A DNA stretch of 64,000 nucleotides, from NCBI GenBank assembly GCA_022414725.1, contig CM039464.1, forward strand, positions 47,257,843 to 47,321,842, read 5' to 3'. Of this stretch, positions 60,601 through 64,000 are shown piece by piece. Each line of letters starts with the position of its first letter. The first letter of the stretch is position 1. Origin of the DNA: Microglena sp. YARC. Lineage: Eukaryota > Chlorophyta > Chlorophyceae > Chlamydomonadales > Chlamydomonadaceae. The notes beneath the pieces are model-generated. The model was not told where the DNA came from. It did no database searches and saw nothing but the letters and a program-made list of their open reading frames with translations. The position numbers and the translations under genes are program-made.

Positions 60601-62174
60601 CCATGTGCCCACAGAGTTCGGGAAAAGATGGGGTGTCATGCAAGCTTCTAATGGGGGAAGGTTGGGGTTGTCACTCTTGAGGTGTATATGCTCAGCAGGG
60701 TACTACATTTGTCATTTTGGGTGTGCTTTTAACGCAACTGCCTCCTTTTGGGTTGCGCTTTTGACCCAACTGAACACGCAAATCTGCGCGCTGCGCCCAG
60801 AGGGGTTTAAAAAGTTGTGTCAATTGCGCAGTCGGGCTCCAAAACCTTGCGCTGTAGTGCGCAATAGCGCGAGTCATGTAGTACCCTGGTGCTCAGAAGT
60901 ACCATAGACCAAGTCTGTGGACCCCATGTGAATAGTGTCCAGGTCACTTGTGGTCGTGCTGTTCAAGTGTATGTGGTGATTTATAGCGCAGGCCATGGGT
61001 CCACTAGTCCAAGTGTGAACTGGCACAACGGCGGCGGCAGCAGCAGCAACACCAAGTGCTACTGCTACTACTCGCACACATGATGGTTGCACAATGTGCG
61101 ACCAGTCGCACACCTAAAAAAATTGCAAGTCACGCAGATGAAACAACTTAAAGTAATGATAACGCCTGATGGGGCGTGGTGTTAAGGGAGCACGTCGTAC
61201 GCGGGTGGGGAGCGGTCTCCTACCTCAACTGGACAAGCTACCATCGCGGTGGACGACGACCTGCAACGCCAAGAGCGACCGAAGGGGGAGTCAAACCCCC
61301 GACTCTTCATTCTTTAGCGATCTGGTCTACGAAACAACTTACATATGCTCAGAAAGGACGCAGACAACGTTCAGGGTGGGCGGCAACGCCATGGGTTCGC
61401 AGGGGGGGGGGGGAGGGGGAAGCTAGACCGGACTTTCCAGCCCGGGGTAACCGGTTACCTCCAGGGGGGGGGGGGGGGGGGGGGGGGGCCTGCAAACGAA
61501 CAAGCTGCAGATAATCTGGGAGGTGCGGGGCAGAAAGTGAGGGAATGCAAGTTCAGCAAAGCATTCGGCGGCCTGATCAGCAAAAGCAGGTGAGTCGAGA
61601 GTTGTCAGGCGTTCGAAATGGCTGTTGGTCAGCGAGCCAAAAAAAAGGAAGCATAAATATTGCCTACCTCCTACCTTCACACACTTGCCCTTCTTGCTAC
61701 AGGACAACGTGTGAAAGTAGATGGTTCCCCGTGGGCAGCAATACCATCATCGCTCTGCATGACCACACAAAAAAGGAAGCAGAAATATTGCCTACCTCCA
61801 ACAAACTTGCCCTTCTTGCCTGCTACAGGACAATGTGTTAATGTATGTATGTTACAGTCCAGGGGTAGCCACTTTGGCTTTAGGGACTTACCCACTACAT
61901 TACCGCCCACTAGAGGAAAGCGTGCCTACCAGGTGGGTCCCTGTGGGCAGCAATACCATCATTGCTCTGCATGACCAGCAAAAAGAAAGGAAGCAGAAAT
62001 ATTGCCTACCTCCTACCTTAACAACAAACTTGCCCTTCTTGCTACAGGACAATGTGTTCACCAGATGGTTCCCTGTGGGCAGCAATACCATCATCGCTCT
62101 GCATGACCAGCAGCTAGTGGAGTATGACATGGCCACGTCGTCACCCACAGGAGTGGTCGGGAAGGTACCTGAGG
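40632..62174 (+). CDS. Calcineurin-like metallophosphoesterase (3' partial, 10 exons in window)
   Basis: Join of 40632-40747, 42403-42521, 43260-43338, 46774-46835, 48072-48213, 50522-50642, 51491-51605, 54665-54790, 56254-56435 and 62048-62174; it continues past the window. The 396 codons contain the full motif set of the superfamily: GDLH (D51, H53), GDLGH (D87), GNHD (N122, H123), FSHAPP (H204) and GHFH (H253, H255), which together bind a two-metal centre for phosphoester hydrolysis. The first ~40 residues are rich in Arg, Ala and Ser and poor in acids, consistent with a plastid or mitochondrial transit peptide (inference). All nine introns are GT-AG and every phase fits. The substrate is unknown; a family symbol cannot be assigned from sequence alone. 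Coding share of the span is about 5.5%. Confidence 0.87.
41230..41530 (+). repeat. 55-60-bp GATTTGCATATCCATTGGGC repeats
   Basis: Five near-identical units of TGCTGCATGATTTGCATATC followed by CATTGGGCCCACACATGGAG. Weaker relatives (GATGCGCATATCCATGG) extend from 40900 to 41930. The first intron of gene 2 begins at 40748, so the array is intronic. No exon source was recognised. Confidence 0.85.
41765..41885 (+). repeat. (TGA)n and (CTG)n microsatellites
   Basis: About 19 ATG/TGA triplets from 41765 to 41822 and a short CTG run at 41857-41883. Confidence 0.95.
42002..42360 (+). repeat. Decoy exon start and CTCCA/CCAAT/CACCC arrays
   Basis: 42002-42085 copies the end of intron 1 and start of exon 42403 (ATGTTCATG, GACCACTTCAGCTT, ACATCTAGCTCCAGAGCA). 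It is followed by (CTCCA)n, (CACCC)n and (TCCAA)n up to 42350, after which the ATGTTCATG word and the true exon follow. Confidence 0.85.
42403..42521 (+). CDS. Metallophosphoesterase exon with motif I (GDLH)
   Basis: Acceptor GTATGCAG ends at 42402; donor GTACTG starts at 42522. Encodes [20 protein letters not shown] and [26 protein letters not shown] is the D-x-H motif I of calcineurin-like phosphoesterases. A decayed copy of the acceptor and exon start lies at 42002-42085 (GDLH reads EDLH there). Confidence 0.9.
42540..43205 (+). repeat. GGGGATGGGGTGG array and CCCCACC tract
   Basis: The intron 42522-43259 is nearly all G-rich GGGGTGGGGATGGGGATG-type repeat on the + strand to about 43060, then C-rich CCCCACCCCACCC to 43200. 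I see no exon-derived part in this intron. Confidence 0.9.
43260..43338 (+). CDS. Metallophosphoesterase exon with motif II (GDLGH)
   Basis: Acceptor GCTTGCAG ends at 43259; donor GTAAGT starts at 43339. Encodes (G)[17 protein letters not shown] and SRSCFEFA, leaving two bases of Lys. QLGDLGH supplies the bridging Asp of motif II. The 3' end of this exon seeds the ~95-bp repeats that follow. Confidence 0.9.
43339..45225 (+). repeat. ~95-bp repeats of the exon 43260-43338 donor junction
   Basis: About 17 units carry AATC(C/T)GGTAGC(T/C)GCTCTTG then CTTTGAGTTTGCCAAG and TGAGT, matching the exon's last ~30 bases (TCTGGTAGCCGCTCTTGC.. TTTGCCAAG) and donor. The rest of the unit is CTACAGTGTGTAAGCAAAAC and AAGTGTTACAAAAACGTTA. 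A hAT MITE interrupts one unit at 44547. Confidence 0.93.
44547..44721. mobile_element. hAT-like MITE, 175 bp, second family
   Basis: The ends CAGTGTTTT (44547) and AAAACACTG (to 44721) are inverted repeats. The flanks AAAATGGG (44539-44546) and AAAATGGC (44722-44729) match at 7 of 8. The interior is GC-rich (GCGCTTAGCGCCGAGCGCTT) in strong contrast to the AT-rich repeat it interrupts. Confidence 0.8.
45400..45600 (-). mobile_element. Family B copy (reverse)
   Basis: Reads TTTGGCGGAGCCCCCTCTTC through to GCGCTGCATAGAACT, the reverse complement of family B. A related fragment (TTTTAGGGGCTACGCA) repeats at 45230 and 45380. Confidence 0.7.
45860..46100 (+). repeat. CTCCAACACACACAC tract
   Basis: Degenerate CTCCAAC(A/T)(A/C)ACACAC repeats; no gene content. 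Confidence 0.8.
46170..46770 (+). repeat. CCCCAA array with two decoy exon starts
   Basis: Decoys at 46171-46220 and 46582-46640 repeat the acceptor and first ~45 bases of exon 46774 (GGAAGTT, GATAGTTTCACTGGTACCAA GGCTGCTCT). Between them and after the second runs (CCCCAA)n. The order decoy-array-decoy-array-exon suggests tandem copying of acceptor plus array. Confidence 0.88.
46774..46835 (+). CDS. Metallophosphoesterase exon with motif III (GNHD)
   Basis: Acceptor TGTGTAG ends at 46773; donor GTACGT starts at 46836. Encodes (K)[20 protein letters not shown] plus one base of Glu. GNHD is motif III. Two upstream look-alikes at about 46174-46219 and 46582-46635 carry the same acceptor and exon start, but neither reaches an intact GNHD with a donor. 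Confidence 0.92.
46965..47159 (-). mobile_element. tRNA-derived SINE
   Basis: On the reverse strand a tRNA-like head (CCCGTTTCGACAAACGGCTT, B box-like GGCTTCAAATCCC) is followed by the shared body (CCAGGTAAAG) and tail (CCACACCCCACCAGGTGTTA TCACTA). Confidence 0.8.
47345..48005 (+). repeat. ~95-bp repeats (CAGCCAAATTGTTGGCTGGA)
   Basis: Seven units with GTTAATTTCACTGCCAAAGA, the short inverted repeat CAGCCAAATTGTTGGCTG, and AAGTTCAAACACAGTTTTGT. No exon similarity found; the hairpin-forming core may have driven the expansion. Confidence 0.88.
48072..48213 (+). CDS. Metallophosphoesterase exon (EGAEFDED...RSNAN)
   Basis: Acceptor TCTACAG ends at 48071; donor GTATAT starts at 48214. Encodes (E)[38 protein letters not shown] and TRYRSNAN plus two bases of Ser. 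It directly continues GNHDLE. The last ~25 bases plus donor are repeated three more times downstream and once in gene 1 (31744). Confidence 0.9.
48214..48745 (+). repeat. Copies of the exon 48072-48213 donor junction with G-rich spacers
   Basis: The words AACCACGCGATACCGCTC, then AAATGCAAATAG and GTATATGAGCACTGTGTGTC (true junction at 48213) recur at about 48350-48400, 48550-48600 and 48670-48725. Each is separated by GTGTGGGG tracts with G runs of 20 or more at 48298-48320 and 48433-48460. Confidence 0.92.
48745..48810 (+). repeat. (GGAT)n microsatellite
   Basis: GGATGGATGG tract of about 55 bp. Confidence 0.95.
49168..49308 (+). CDS. Small open frame of unknown status
   Basis: Forty-six codons starting [20 protein letters not shown] with balanced composition, unlike the repeat-derived frames around it. 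It has no recognised domain and lies inside intron 48214-50521. It may be an element remnant or chance. Confidence 0.15.
   Translation: MQKYKVDKEQAADPTCQYLTKADPADNTGSAQSHSDMPAASSLHVT
49780..50520 (+). repeat. Poly-C run and CCCACTCC/AACCC tracts
   Basis: C run at 49843-49890, CACCAC tract, then about 480 bp of pyrimidine-rich repeats with three ~70-bp units containing CTCCAAATTCATACCTGCCC or close variants, ending in (AACCC)n that abuts the acceptor at 50521. Confidence 0.85.
50522..50642 (+). CDS. Metallophosphoesterase exon with motif IV (FSHAPP)
   Basis: Acceptor CCCACAG ends at 50521; donor GTATGA starts at 50643. Encodes (S)[19 protein letters not shown] and [28 protein letters not shown] provides the motif IV histidine. 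The intron upstream ends in an AACCC array that runs straight into the acceptor. Confidence 0.92.
51295..51490 (+). repeat. Decoy acceptors and exon starts before exon 51491
   Basis: Five copies of CACACAG(G/A)T(C/G)CTCCAA with CCCTGACCCCCTGCC spacers. The copy at 51345-51405 extends about 60 bases into exon-like sequence (CATGTGCATGTCAAGAATCG, GGCTGAACCACAG) before diverging. The true acceptor is the most 3' one. Confidence 0.9.
51491..51605 (+). CDS. Metallophosphoesterase exon ([17 protein letters not shown]...)
   Basis: Acceptor CATACAG ends at 51490; donor GTTAGT starts at 51606. Encodes [20 protein letters not shown] and [18 protein letters not shown] plus one base of Gly, the residue that opens motif V in the next exon. 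A longer decoy of the exon start (about 51345-51405) precedes it but loses the frame. Confidence 0.9.
51606..51970 (+). repeat. Repeats of exon 51491-51605 end joined to family A pieces
   Basis: CATCAAGCTCTGGTTCTCAG and GT recur at 51772-51795 and, as CATCAAACTCTGGTTCTCAG, at 51942-51964. Each is preceded by a family A copy, so exon end plus family A has been tandemly duplicated. Confidence 0.9.
51980..52955 (+). repeat. 42-bp minisatellite, about 23 units, then (AT)n
   Basis: Unit GGTTGTACAACAGATGCAGA followed by TATGGCAGTTATAGACATTACA. Since 42 is a multiple of 3, frames stay open on both strands (for example [14 protein letters not shown] repeats), but no gene is implied. Each unit has an acceptor-like TTACAG|GTTGT. 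A (TA)n run follows at 52953-52992. Confidence 0.93.
53255..53445 (+). repeat. Dispersed fragment shared with 3240-3345
   Basis: TTCCGAGC..TTTGG..C.TG.ACGGCT.TGT.CCACA is common to both sites, and here GTTCCACA(C/T)T(C/T)(G/T)TCCCACATT is repeated in short tandem units. Likely part of one element family. Confidence 0.5.
53477..53695 (-). mobile_element. tRNA-derived SINE with 12-bp target duplication
   Basis: ATGTGCATAACA at 53465-53476 and 53696-53707 flank the element. The reverse strand has GGTCTAGTGTAGACCAAATC, a B box-like GGGGTCGACTCCCC, and the common tail CACGCCCCACCAGGCGTTAT CATTACTT. Target duplication plus tRNA head indicates LINE-mobilised retroposition. Confidence 0.85.
53805..54095 (-). 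mobile_element. Family A copy with internal 24-bp expansion
   Basis: A reverse copy from GTAGCACGAACTCAGGGCCC to TGGCTACTCCTGGACTGTAA. Inside, GGGATTCAGTTCAACAGCTT has been amplified to about seven units of 24 bp, showing that tandem growth is not confined to splice junctions. Confidence 0.75.
54119..54664 (+). repeat. Six decoy acceptors of exon 54665
   Basis: Units of 80-98 bp end TTTGCTACTTCTCATCATGT and begin the next with CAGGTCACTTCCACTTCTTC. The exon itself starts (CAG)GTCACTTCCATTTGAG. Copies start at 54121, 54217, 54315, 54402, 54481 and 54567. Three to four keep an AG at the acceptor position; the true site is the last. Confidence 0.93.
54665..54790 (+). CDS. Metallophosphoesterase exon with motif V (GHFH)
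   Basis: Acceptor ATGCAG ends at 54664; donor GTGCGT starts at 54791. Encodes (G)[38 protein letters not shown] and VLK plus one base of Gly. GHFH is the last metal-binding motif; the Gly codon is split by the intron. It is preceded by six decoy copies of its acceptor and followed by five copies of its 3' end. Confidence 0.93.
54791..56125 (+). repeat. Five copies of exon 54665-54790 end
   Basis: TTGTGTACACAGGGGTCATT then GGGGAGTGCAACCGAGATGG and AATCGTCACTCACGAGTGTT GAAGG with GTGCGTT recur at 54890-54960, 55040-55112, 55535-55605, 55680-55755 and 56050-56120. GGATG/GAGGG microsatellites lie between. Most copies keep the ACAG acceptor-like and GGTG(C/T)G donor-like ends, so each looks like a mini-exon. 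Confidence 0.93.
55140..55450 (-). mobile_element. Unclassified insertion between repeat units
   Basis: About 310 bp of complex sequence splits a GGATGTATTGAT microsatellite. The reverse strand contains short frames such as [20 protein letters not shown]. No family recognised. Confidence 0.4.
56254..56435 (+). CDS. Metallophosphoesterase exon ([16 protein letters not shown]...)
   Basis: Acceptor CCTACAG ends at 56253; donor GTAAGT starts at 56436. Sixty codons encode [40 protein letters not shown] and [20 protein letters not shown], the region after the catalytic core. A partial copy of its 3' half lies at 56773-56870. Confidence 0.88.
56500..56695 (+). mobile_element. Family B copy
   Basis: AGCGACGCTACAAATTGGCA through GAGGGGGCTCCGCCAGA, inserted between the 56254 exon and the partial duplicate of that exon at 56773. 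Confidence 0.7.
56773..56870 (+). pseudogene. Copy of the 3' half of exon 56254-56435
   Basis: Reads [20 protein letters not shown] then [10 protein letters not shown] in frame, close to the true exon, and then diverges without a GT donor at the equivalent site. The duplicated segment also includes intron words (AACACAAAACAGAAAATAGG CAAC). Confidence 0.85.
57255..57468 (+). mobile_element. Family B copy
   Basis: TCCTATGCAGCGTCGCCAGC through GGGGGCTCCGCCAAAAATC. It is the clearest copy, followed directly by a truncated hAT MITE. Confidence 0.75.
57495..57628 (-). mobile_element. Truncated MITE of the CAGGGTACTAC family
   Basis: Reverse-oriented relative to the 60696 copy, it shares CCCGACTGCGC, GCAGCGCGCAGATTT and AAAGCGCAACCCAAAAGGAG and ends TGTAGTACCC. 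The other end is missing against the family B copy at 57468. Confidence 0.8.
57651..57820 (+). mobile_element. tRNA-derived SINE (forward)
   Basis: CTCGTTGAACGACGAATG, B box GGTTCGAATCCCC, TTGTCCAGGTAAAGTTGCAG body and CACCCCACCAGGCGTTATCA TTGCTT tail, opposite in orientation to the other copies. Confidence 0.82.
57960..58295 (-). pseudogene. PIF1-like helicase fragment, left arm of a palindrome
   Basis: The reverse strand reads [20 protein letters not shown], then [20 protein letters not shown] and [21 protein letters not shown] fits a Walker B motif and GDVHQLPV the GD..QLPPV motif of PIF1-type helicases, which occur in Helitrons, other elements and hosts. It is a fragment without the Walker A region. 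Confidence 0.65.
58267..58323. repeat. Palindrome centre
   Basis: A perfect stem of 24 bp ending in TTTGACACAG (58281-58290) and starting CTGTGTCAAA (58300) encloses a 9-nt loop GTATCAGAT. The larger arms extend roughly 300 bp each way with moderate divergence. Confidence 0.9.
58302..58665 (+). pseudogene. PIF1-like helicase fragment, right arm of the palindrome
   Basis: Forward copy of the same fragment, reading [20 protein letters not shown] in the first frame. It shifts frame after LGGFLQEV, continues in another frame with [20 protein letters not shown], and in a third with [20 protein letters not shown]. At least two frameshifts disable it. It extends further toward the helicase C-terminus than the left arm. 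Confidence 0.68.
58707..58915 (+). mobile_element. Family B copy within the helicase remnant
   Basis: TTCTATGCAGCGCAGCAAGC through GGGGGCTCAGCCAAAAATT. It interrupts sequence downstream of the helicase-like fragment. Confidence 0.7.
59292..59490 (-). mobile_element. tRNA-derived SINE (best head)
   Basis: The reverse strand reads CCCGTTCAACGAATGGCTCA, ATTGCTAAGCTCC and B box GGGTTCGAATCCCC at tRNA-like spacing, then body and tail as in the other copies. TGGCTCAATTGC fits an A box. Confidence 0.85.
59878..59945 (+). repeat. Three 23-bp repeats
   Basis: CAACAAACAAGCGGTTGGAC occurs in three tandem units, the last followed by ATCTCGC. Confidence 0.9.
60299..60380 (-). rRNA. Fragment of nuclear 28S rRNA (antisense), 82 bp
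   Basis: The reverse strand reads GGGATAACTGGCTTGTGGCA, GCCAAGCGTTCATAGCGACA and TTGCTTTTTGATCCTTCGAT, then GTTGGCTCTTCCTATCATTGTG. Compared with eukaryotic large-subunit rRNA as I know it, this differs at about two positions and comes from the conserved peptidyl-transferase region. The flanks are not rRNA. The open frame reading [20 protein letters not shown] is the well-known spurious translation of antisense 28S. It is a dead fragment, not a functional gene. Confidence 0.85.
60696..60888. mobile_element. hAT-like MITE, 193 bp, same family
   Basis: The same CAGGGTACTAC / GTAGTACCCTG ends, with flanks ATGCTCAG (60688-60695) and GTGCTCAG (60889-60896) matching at 7 of 8 bases. The interior shares CTGCGCGCTGCGCCC.GAGGGG with the 38403 copy. 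Confidence 0.88.
61151..61330 (-). mobile_element. tRNA-derived SINE with perfect 11-bp target duplication
   Basis: GAAACAACTTA is present at 61140-61150 and 61331-61341. The reverse strand starts GTAGACCAGATCGC, has GGGGGTTTGACTCCCC and ends GGCGTTATCATTACTT. It is close in sequence to the 53477 copy. Confidence 0.9.
61400..61490. repeat. Poly-G tracts
   Basis: G runs at about 61401-61412 and 61464-61488 flank a GGGAGGGGGAAGC segment. Confidence 0.9.
61690..62047 (+). repeat. Decoy acceptors and starts of exon 62048
   Basis: CTTGCCCTTCTTGCTACAGG and ACAA(T/C)GTGT recur at about 61687 and 61812. GTGGGCAGCAATACCATCAT and CGCTCTGCATGACCA recur at 61732 and 61942. TTGCCTACCTCCTACCTTAA-like intron sequence is part of each unit. 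A family A piece sits inside one unit (61855-61915). Confidence 0.9.
62048..62174 (+). CDS. Metallophosphoesterase exon ([13 protein letters not shown]...)
   Basis: Acceptor TGCTACAG ends at 62047; donor GTGAGT starts at 62175. Encodes [40 protein letters not shown] and PE plus one base. It is flanked by truncated copies on both sides (61695-61990 upstream, 62352-62462 downstream), so the choice of copy rests on this being the only one with both splice sites and an open frame. The gene continues past the window. Confidence 0.82.
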
Positions 62175-62480
62175 GTGAGTTTTGTTGGGAAAACTTTTAA
62201 ACTGTGAGGGAGTTGGGGGGAGGAGGGAGAGGAAGAGGGGAAGGGCAGAAGGGTGAGAGTGAGAGGGGTGAGGGAGGGGGGGGGGGGGAGGAGAGGGAGA
62301 GGGGAAGGCAGAAGGGGGGGGGGGGGGGGAGGGGGGAGGGGGAGAAAGGAGAAAGTGGGCAGCAATACCATCATCGCTCTGCAAGACCAGCAGCTAGTGG
62401 AGTATGGCATGGCCACGTTGTCACCTGCAGGGGTGGTCAGGAAGGTACCTGAGGGTGAGTTTTGTTGGAAAAGCTTTTAA
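62175..62480 (+). repeat. Downstream copy of exon 62048 3' part plus donor
   Basis: GTGGGCAGCAATACCATCAT through GGTACCTGAGGGTGAGTTTT GTTGG is repeated at 62357-62470 with about 90% identity, including the GTGAGT donor but without the exon start. A GA/G-rich tract separates the two. Confidence 0.92.
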
Positions 62481-62880
62481 CCTGTGAGGGGTGGAGGAGG
62501 GTGGGTGGGGGGTGGGGTGGGGGGTGAAGGAGTGGGAGAGAGGGAGATGGATATTGAGATGGAGCGGGAAAGGGCAGAAGGGGGAGAGAGAGGTAGAAGG
62601 AGATTGAGAGGGGAGAGGCATGAGGGATGGAGGGAGGGTGTGGGGGAGAGGGAGGGAGAGGGGAGGGAGACGAAGGTTGAGTGGGAGAGGGAGAGGGGAG
62701 AGGTGTGCTGAAGGGAGGGAGGGAGGGAGGGGTTAGAAGGATGAGAGGGGAGGGAGGGGGGGGGGGGGGGGGGAGGGGAAGACAGGCAGGGAAGCAGGGA
62801 GCAGATGGTGAGGGGGGAGGGGGGGGGGGGGGGGGAGAGAGAATGGTAGAATGAAGGAGCGAATGGAAGAAGGAATGGAT
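62200..62880 (+). repeat. GA-rich tracts
   Basis: GGGAGAGGGAGAGG-type purine-rich sequence with G runs at 62275-62290, 62315-62330, 62757-62775 and 62817-62837. Confidence 0.9.
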
Positions 62881-63038
62881 GGATGGATGGATGGATGGAT
62901 AAATTGATGGATGCATGGATTAATGGATGGATGGGTAAATGGACACCTGGATGGAAGGATGAGTAAATGGATGGATGGATGGATGGATGGATGCATGGAT
63001 GGATGCATGGATGCATGCATGGATGCATGGATGCATGG

Positions 63039-63074
<36 letters not shown>

Positions 63075-64000
63075 ATGGATGGATGGATGGATGGATGGAC
63101 AAACTTATGGATTGCATAGATTAATGGATGGATGGATGGATGGATGGACAAACTTATGGATTGCATAGATTAATGGATGGATGGATGGATGGATGGATGG
63201 ACAAACTTATGGATTGCATAGATTAATGGATGGATGGATGGATTGACAAACTTATGGATTGCATAGATTAATGGATGGATGGATGGATGGATGGATGGAT
63301 GGATGGACAAACTTATGGATTGCATAGATTAATGGATGGATGGATGGATGGATGGATGGATGGATTGACAAACTTATGGATTGCATAGATTAATGGATGG
63401 ATGGATGGATGGATTGACAAACTTATGGATTGCATAGATTAATGGATGGATGGATGGATGGATGATGGATGGATGGATGGATGGACAAACTTATGGATTG
63501 CATAGATTAATGGATGAATGGATGGATGGACAAACTTATGGATTGCATAGATTAATGGATGGATGGATGGATGGATGGATGGATGGACAAACTTATGGAT
63601 TGCATAGATTAATGGATGGATGGATGGATGGATGGATGGATGGACAAACTTAGAGATTGCATAGATTAATGGATGGATGGATGGATGGATGGATGGATGG
63701 ATGGATGGACAAACTTATGGATTGCATAGATTAATGGATGGATGGATGGATGGATGGATGGACAAACTTATGGATTGCATAGATTAATGGATGGATGGAT
63801 GGATGGATGGATGGATGGACAAACTTATGGATTGCATAGATTAATGGATGGATGGATGGATGGACAAACTTATGGATTGCATAGATTAATGGATGGATGG
63901 ACAAACTTATGGATTGCATAGATTAATGGATGGATGGATGGATGGATGGACGAACTTATAGATTGCATAGATTAATGGATGGATGGATGGATGGATGGAT
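62875..64000 (+). repeat. (GGAT)n with a 27-bp spacer, reaching the window edge
   Basis: GGATGGATGG tracts of variable length alternate with a constant block ACAAACTTATGGATTGCATA GATTAAT, in about 14 units from 63095 on. It runs off the end of the window, inside the gene-2 intron that starts at 62175. Confidence 0.95.

Overview
This window is nuclear DNA from an intron-rich, repeat-rich eukaryote, most probably a green alga. It carries parts of two split genes on the + strand with plant-type products. Every intron I could place is GT-AG, there are interstitial CCCTAAA (plant/algal telomere-type) tracts, and tRNA-derived SINEs and hAT-type MITEs are scattered through it. I cannot name the species. 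Most long open frames here are translations of simple repeats, not genes.

Gene 1 (1137 to 37791, 5' end outside the window) encodes the C-terminal 460 residues of a SulP/SLC26-family sulfate transporter with a C-terminal STAS domain, in nine exons. Gene 2 (40632 to beyond 62174) encodes a calcineurin-like metallophosphoesterase with all five metal-binding motifs and a basic, possibly organelle-targeting N-terminus. Ten of its exons lie in the window and the 3' end is outside. I placed all exons by reading conserved protein segments between splice sites, and all 17 complete introns join exons in compatible phase. Only about 4% (gene 1) and 6% (gene 2) of the gene spans is coding. I see no functional link between the two genes.

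The introns hold the main observation. In about 15 of the 17, tandem arrays or scattered copies were built from the neighbouring splice junction: the last 15-60 nt of the upstream exon plus the donor and first intron bases, or the last intron bases plus acceptor and the start of the downstream exon. The largest case is a roughly 21.7 kb, mostly 157-bp satellite (10.8 to 32.45 kb) that fills one intron of the transporter and descends from the 3' end of exon 10554-10729 and its donor. The same pattern recurs after exons ending at 5294, 7760, 33604, 43338, 48213, 51605, 54790 and 62174, before exons starting at 1137, 7594, 10554, 36706, 42403, 46774, 51491, 54665 and 62048, and even after the terminal exon of gene 1. 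A piece of one gene-2 junction also sits inside the gene-1 satellite.

Other contents are a 1000-N scaffold gap in the satellite; a retroposon co-amplified eight times in the satellite; several short dispersed families; hAT-like MITEs with 8-bp target duplications; tRNA-derived SINEs with target duplications; a palindromic PIF1-like helicase remnant; an 82-bp antisense fragment of nuclear 28S rRNA; and long microsatellites at both window edges. From about 12.6 to 26.6 kb the satellite copies carry dense single-base indels that look like unpolished long-read error.
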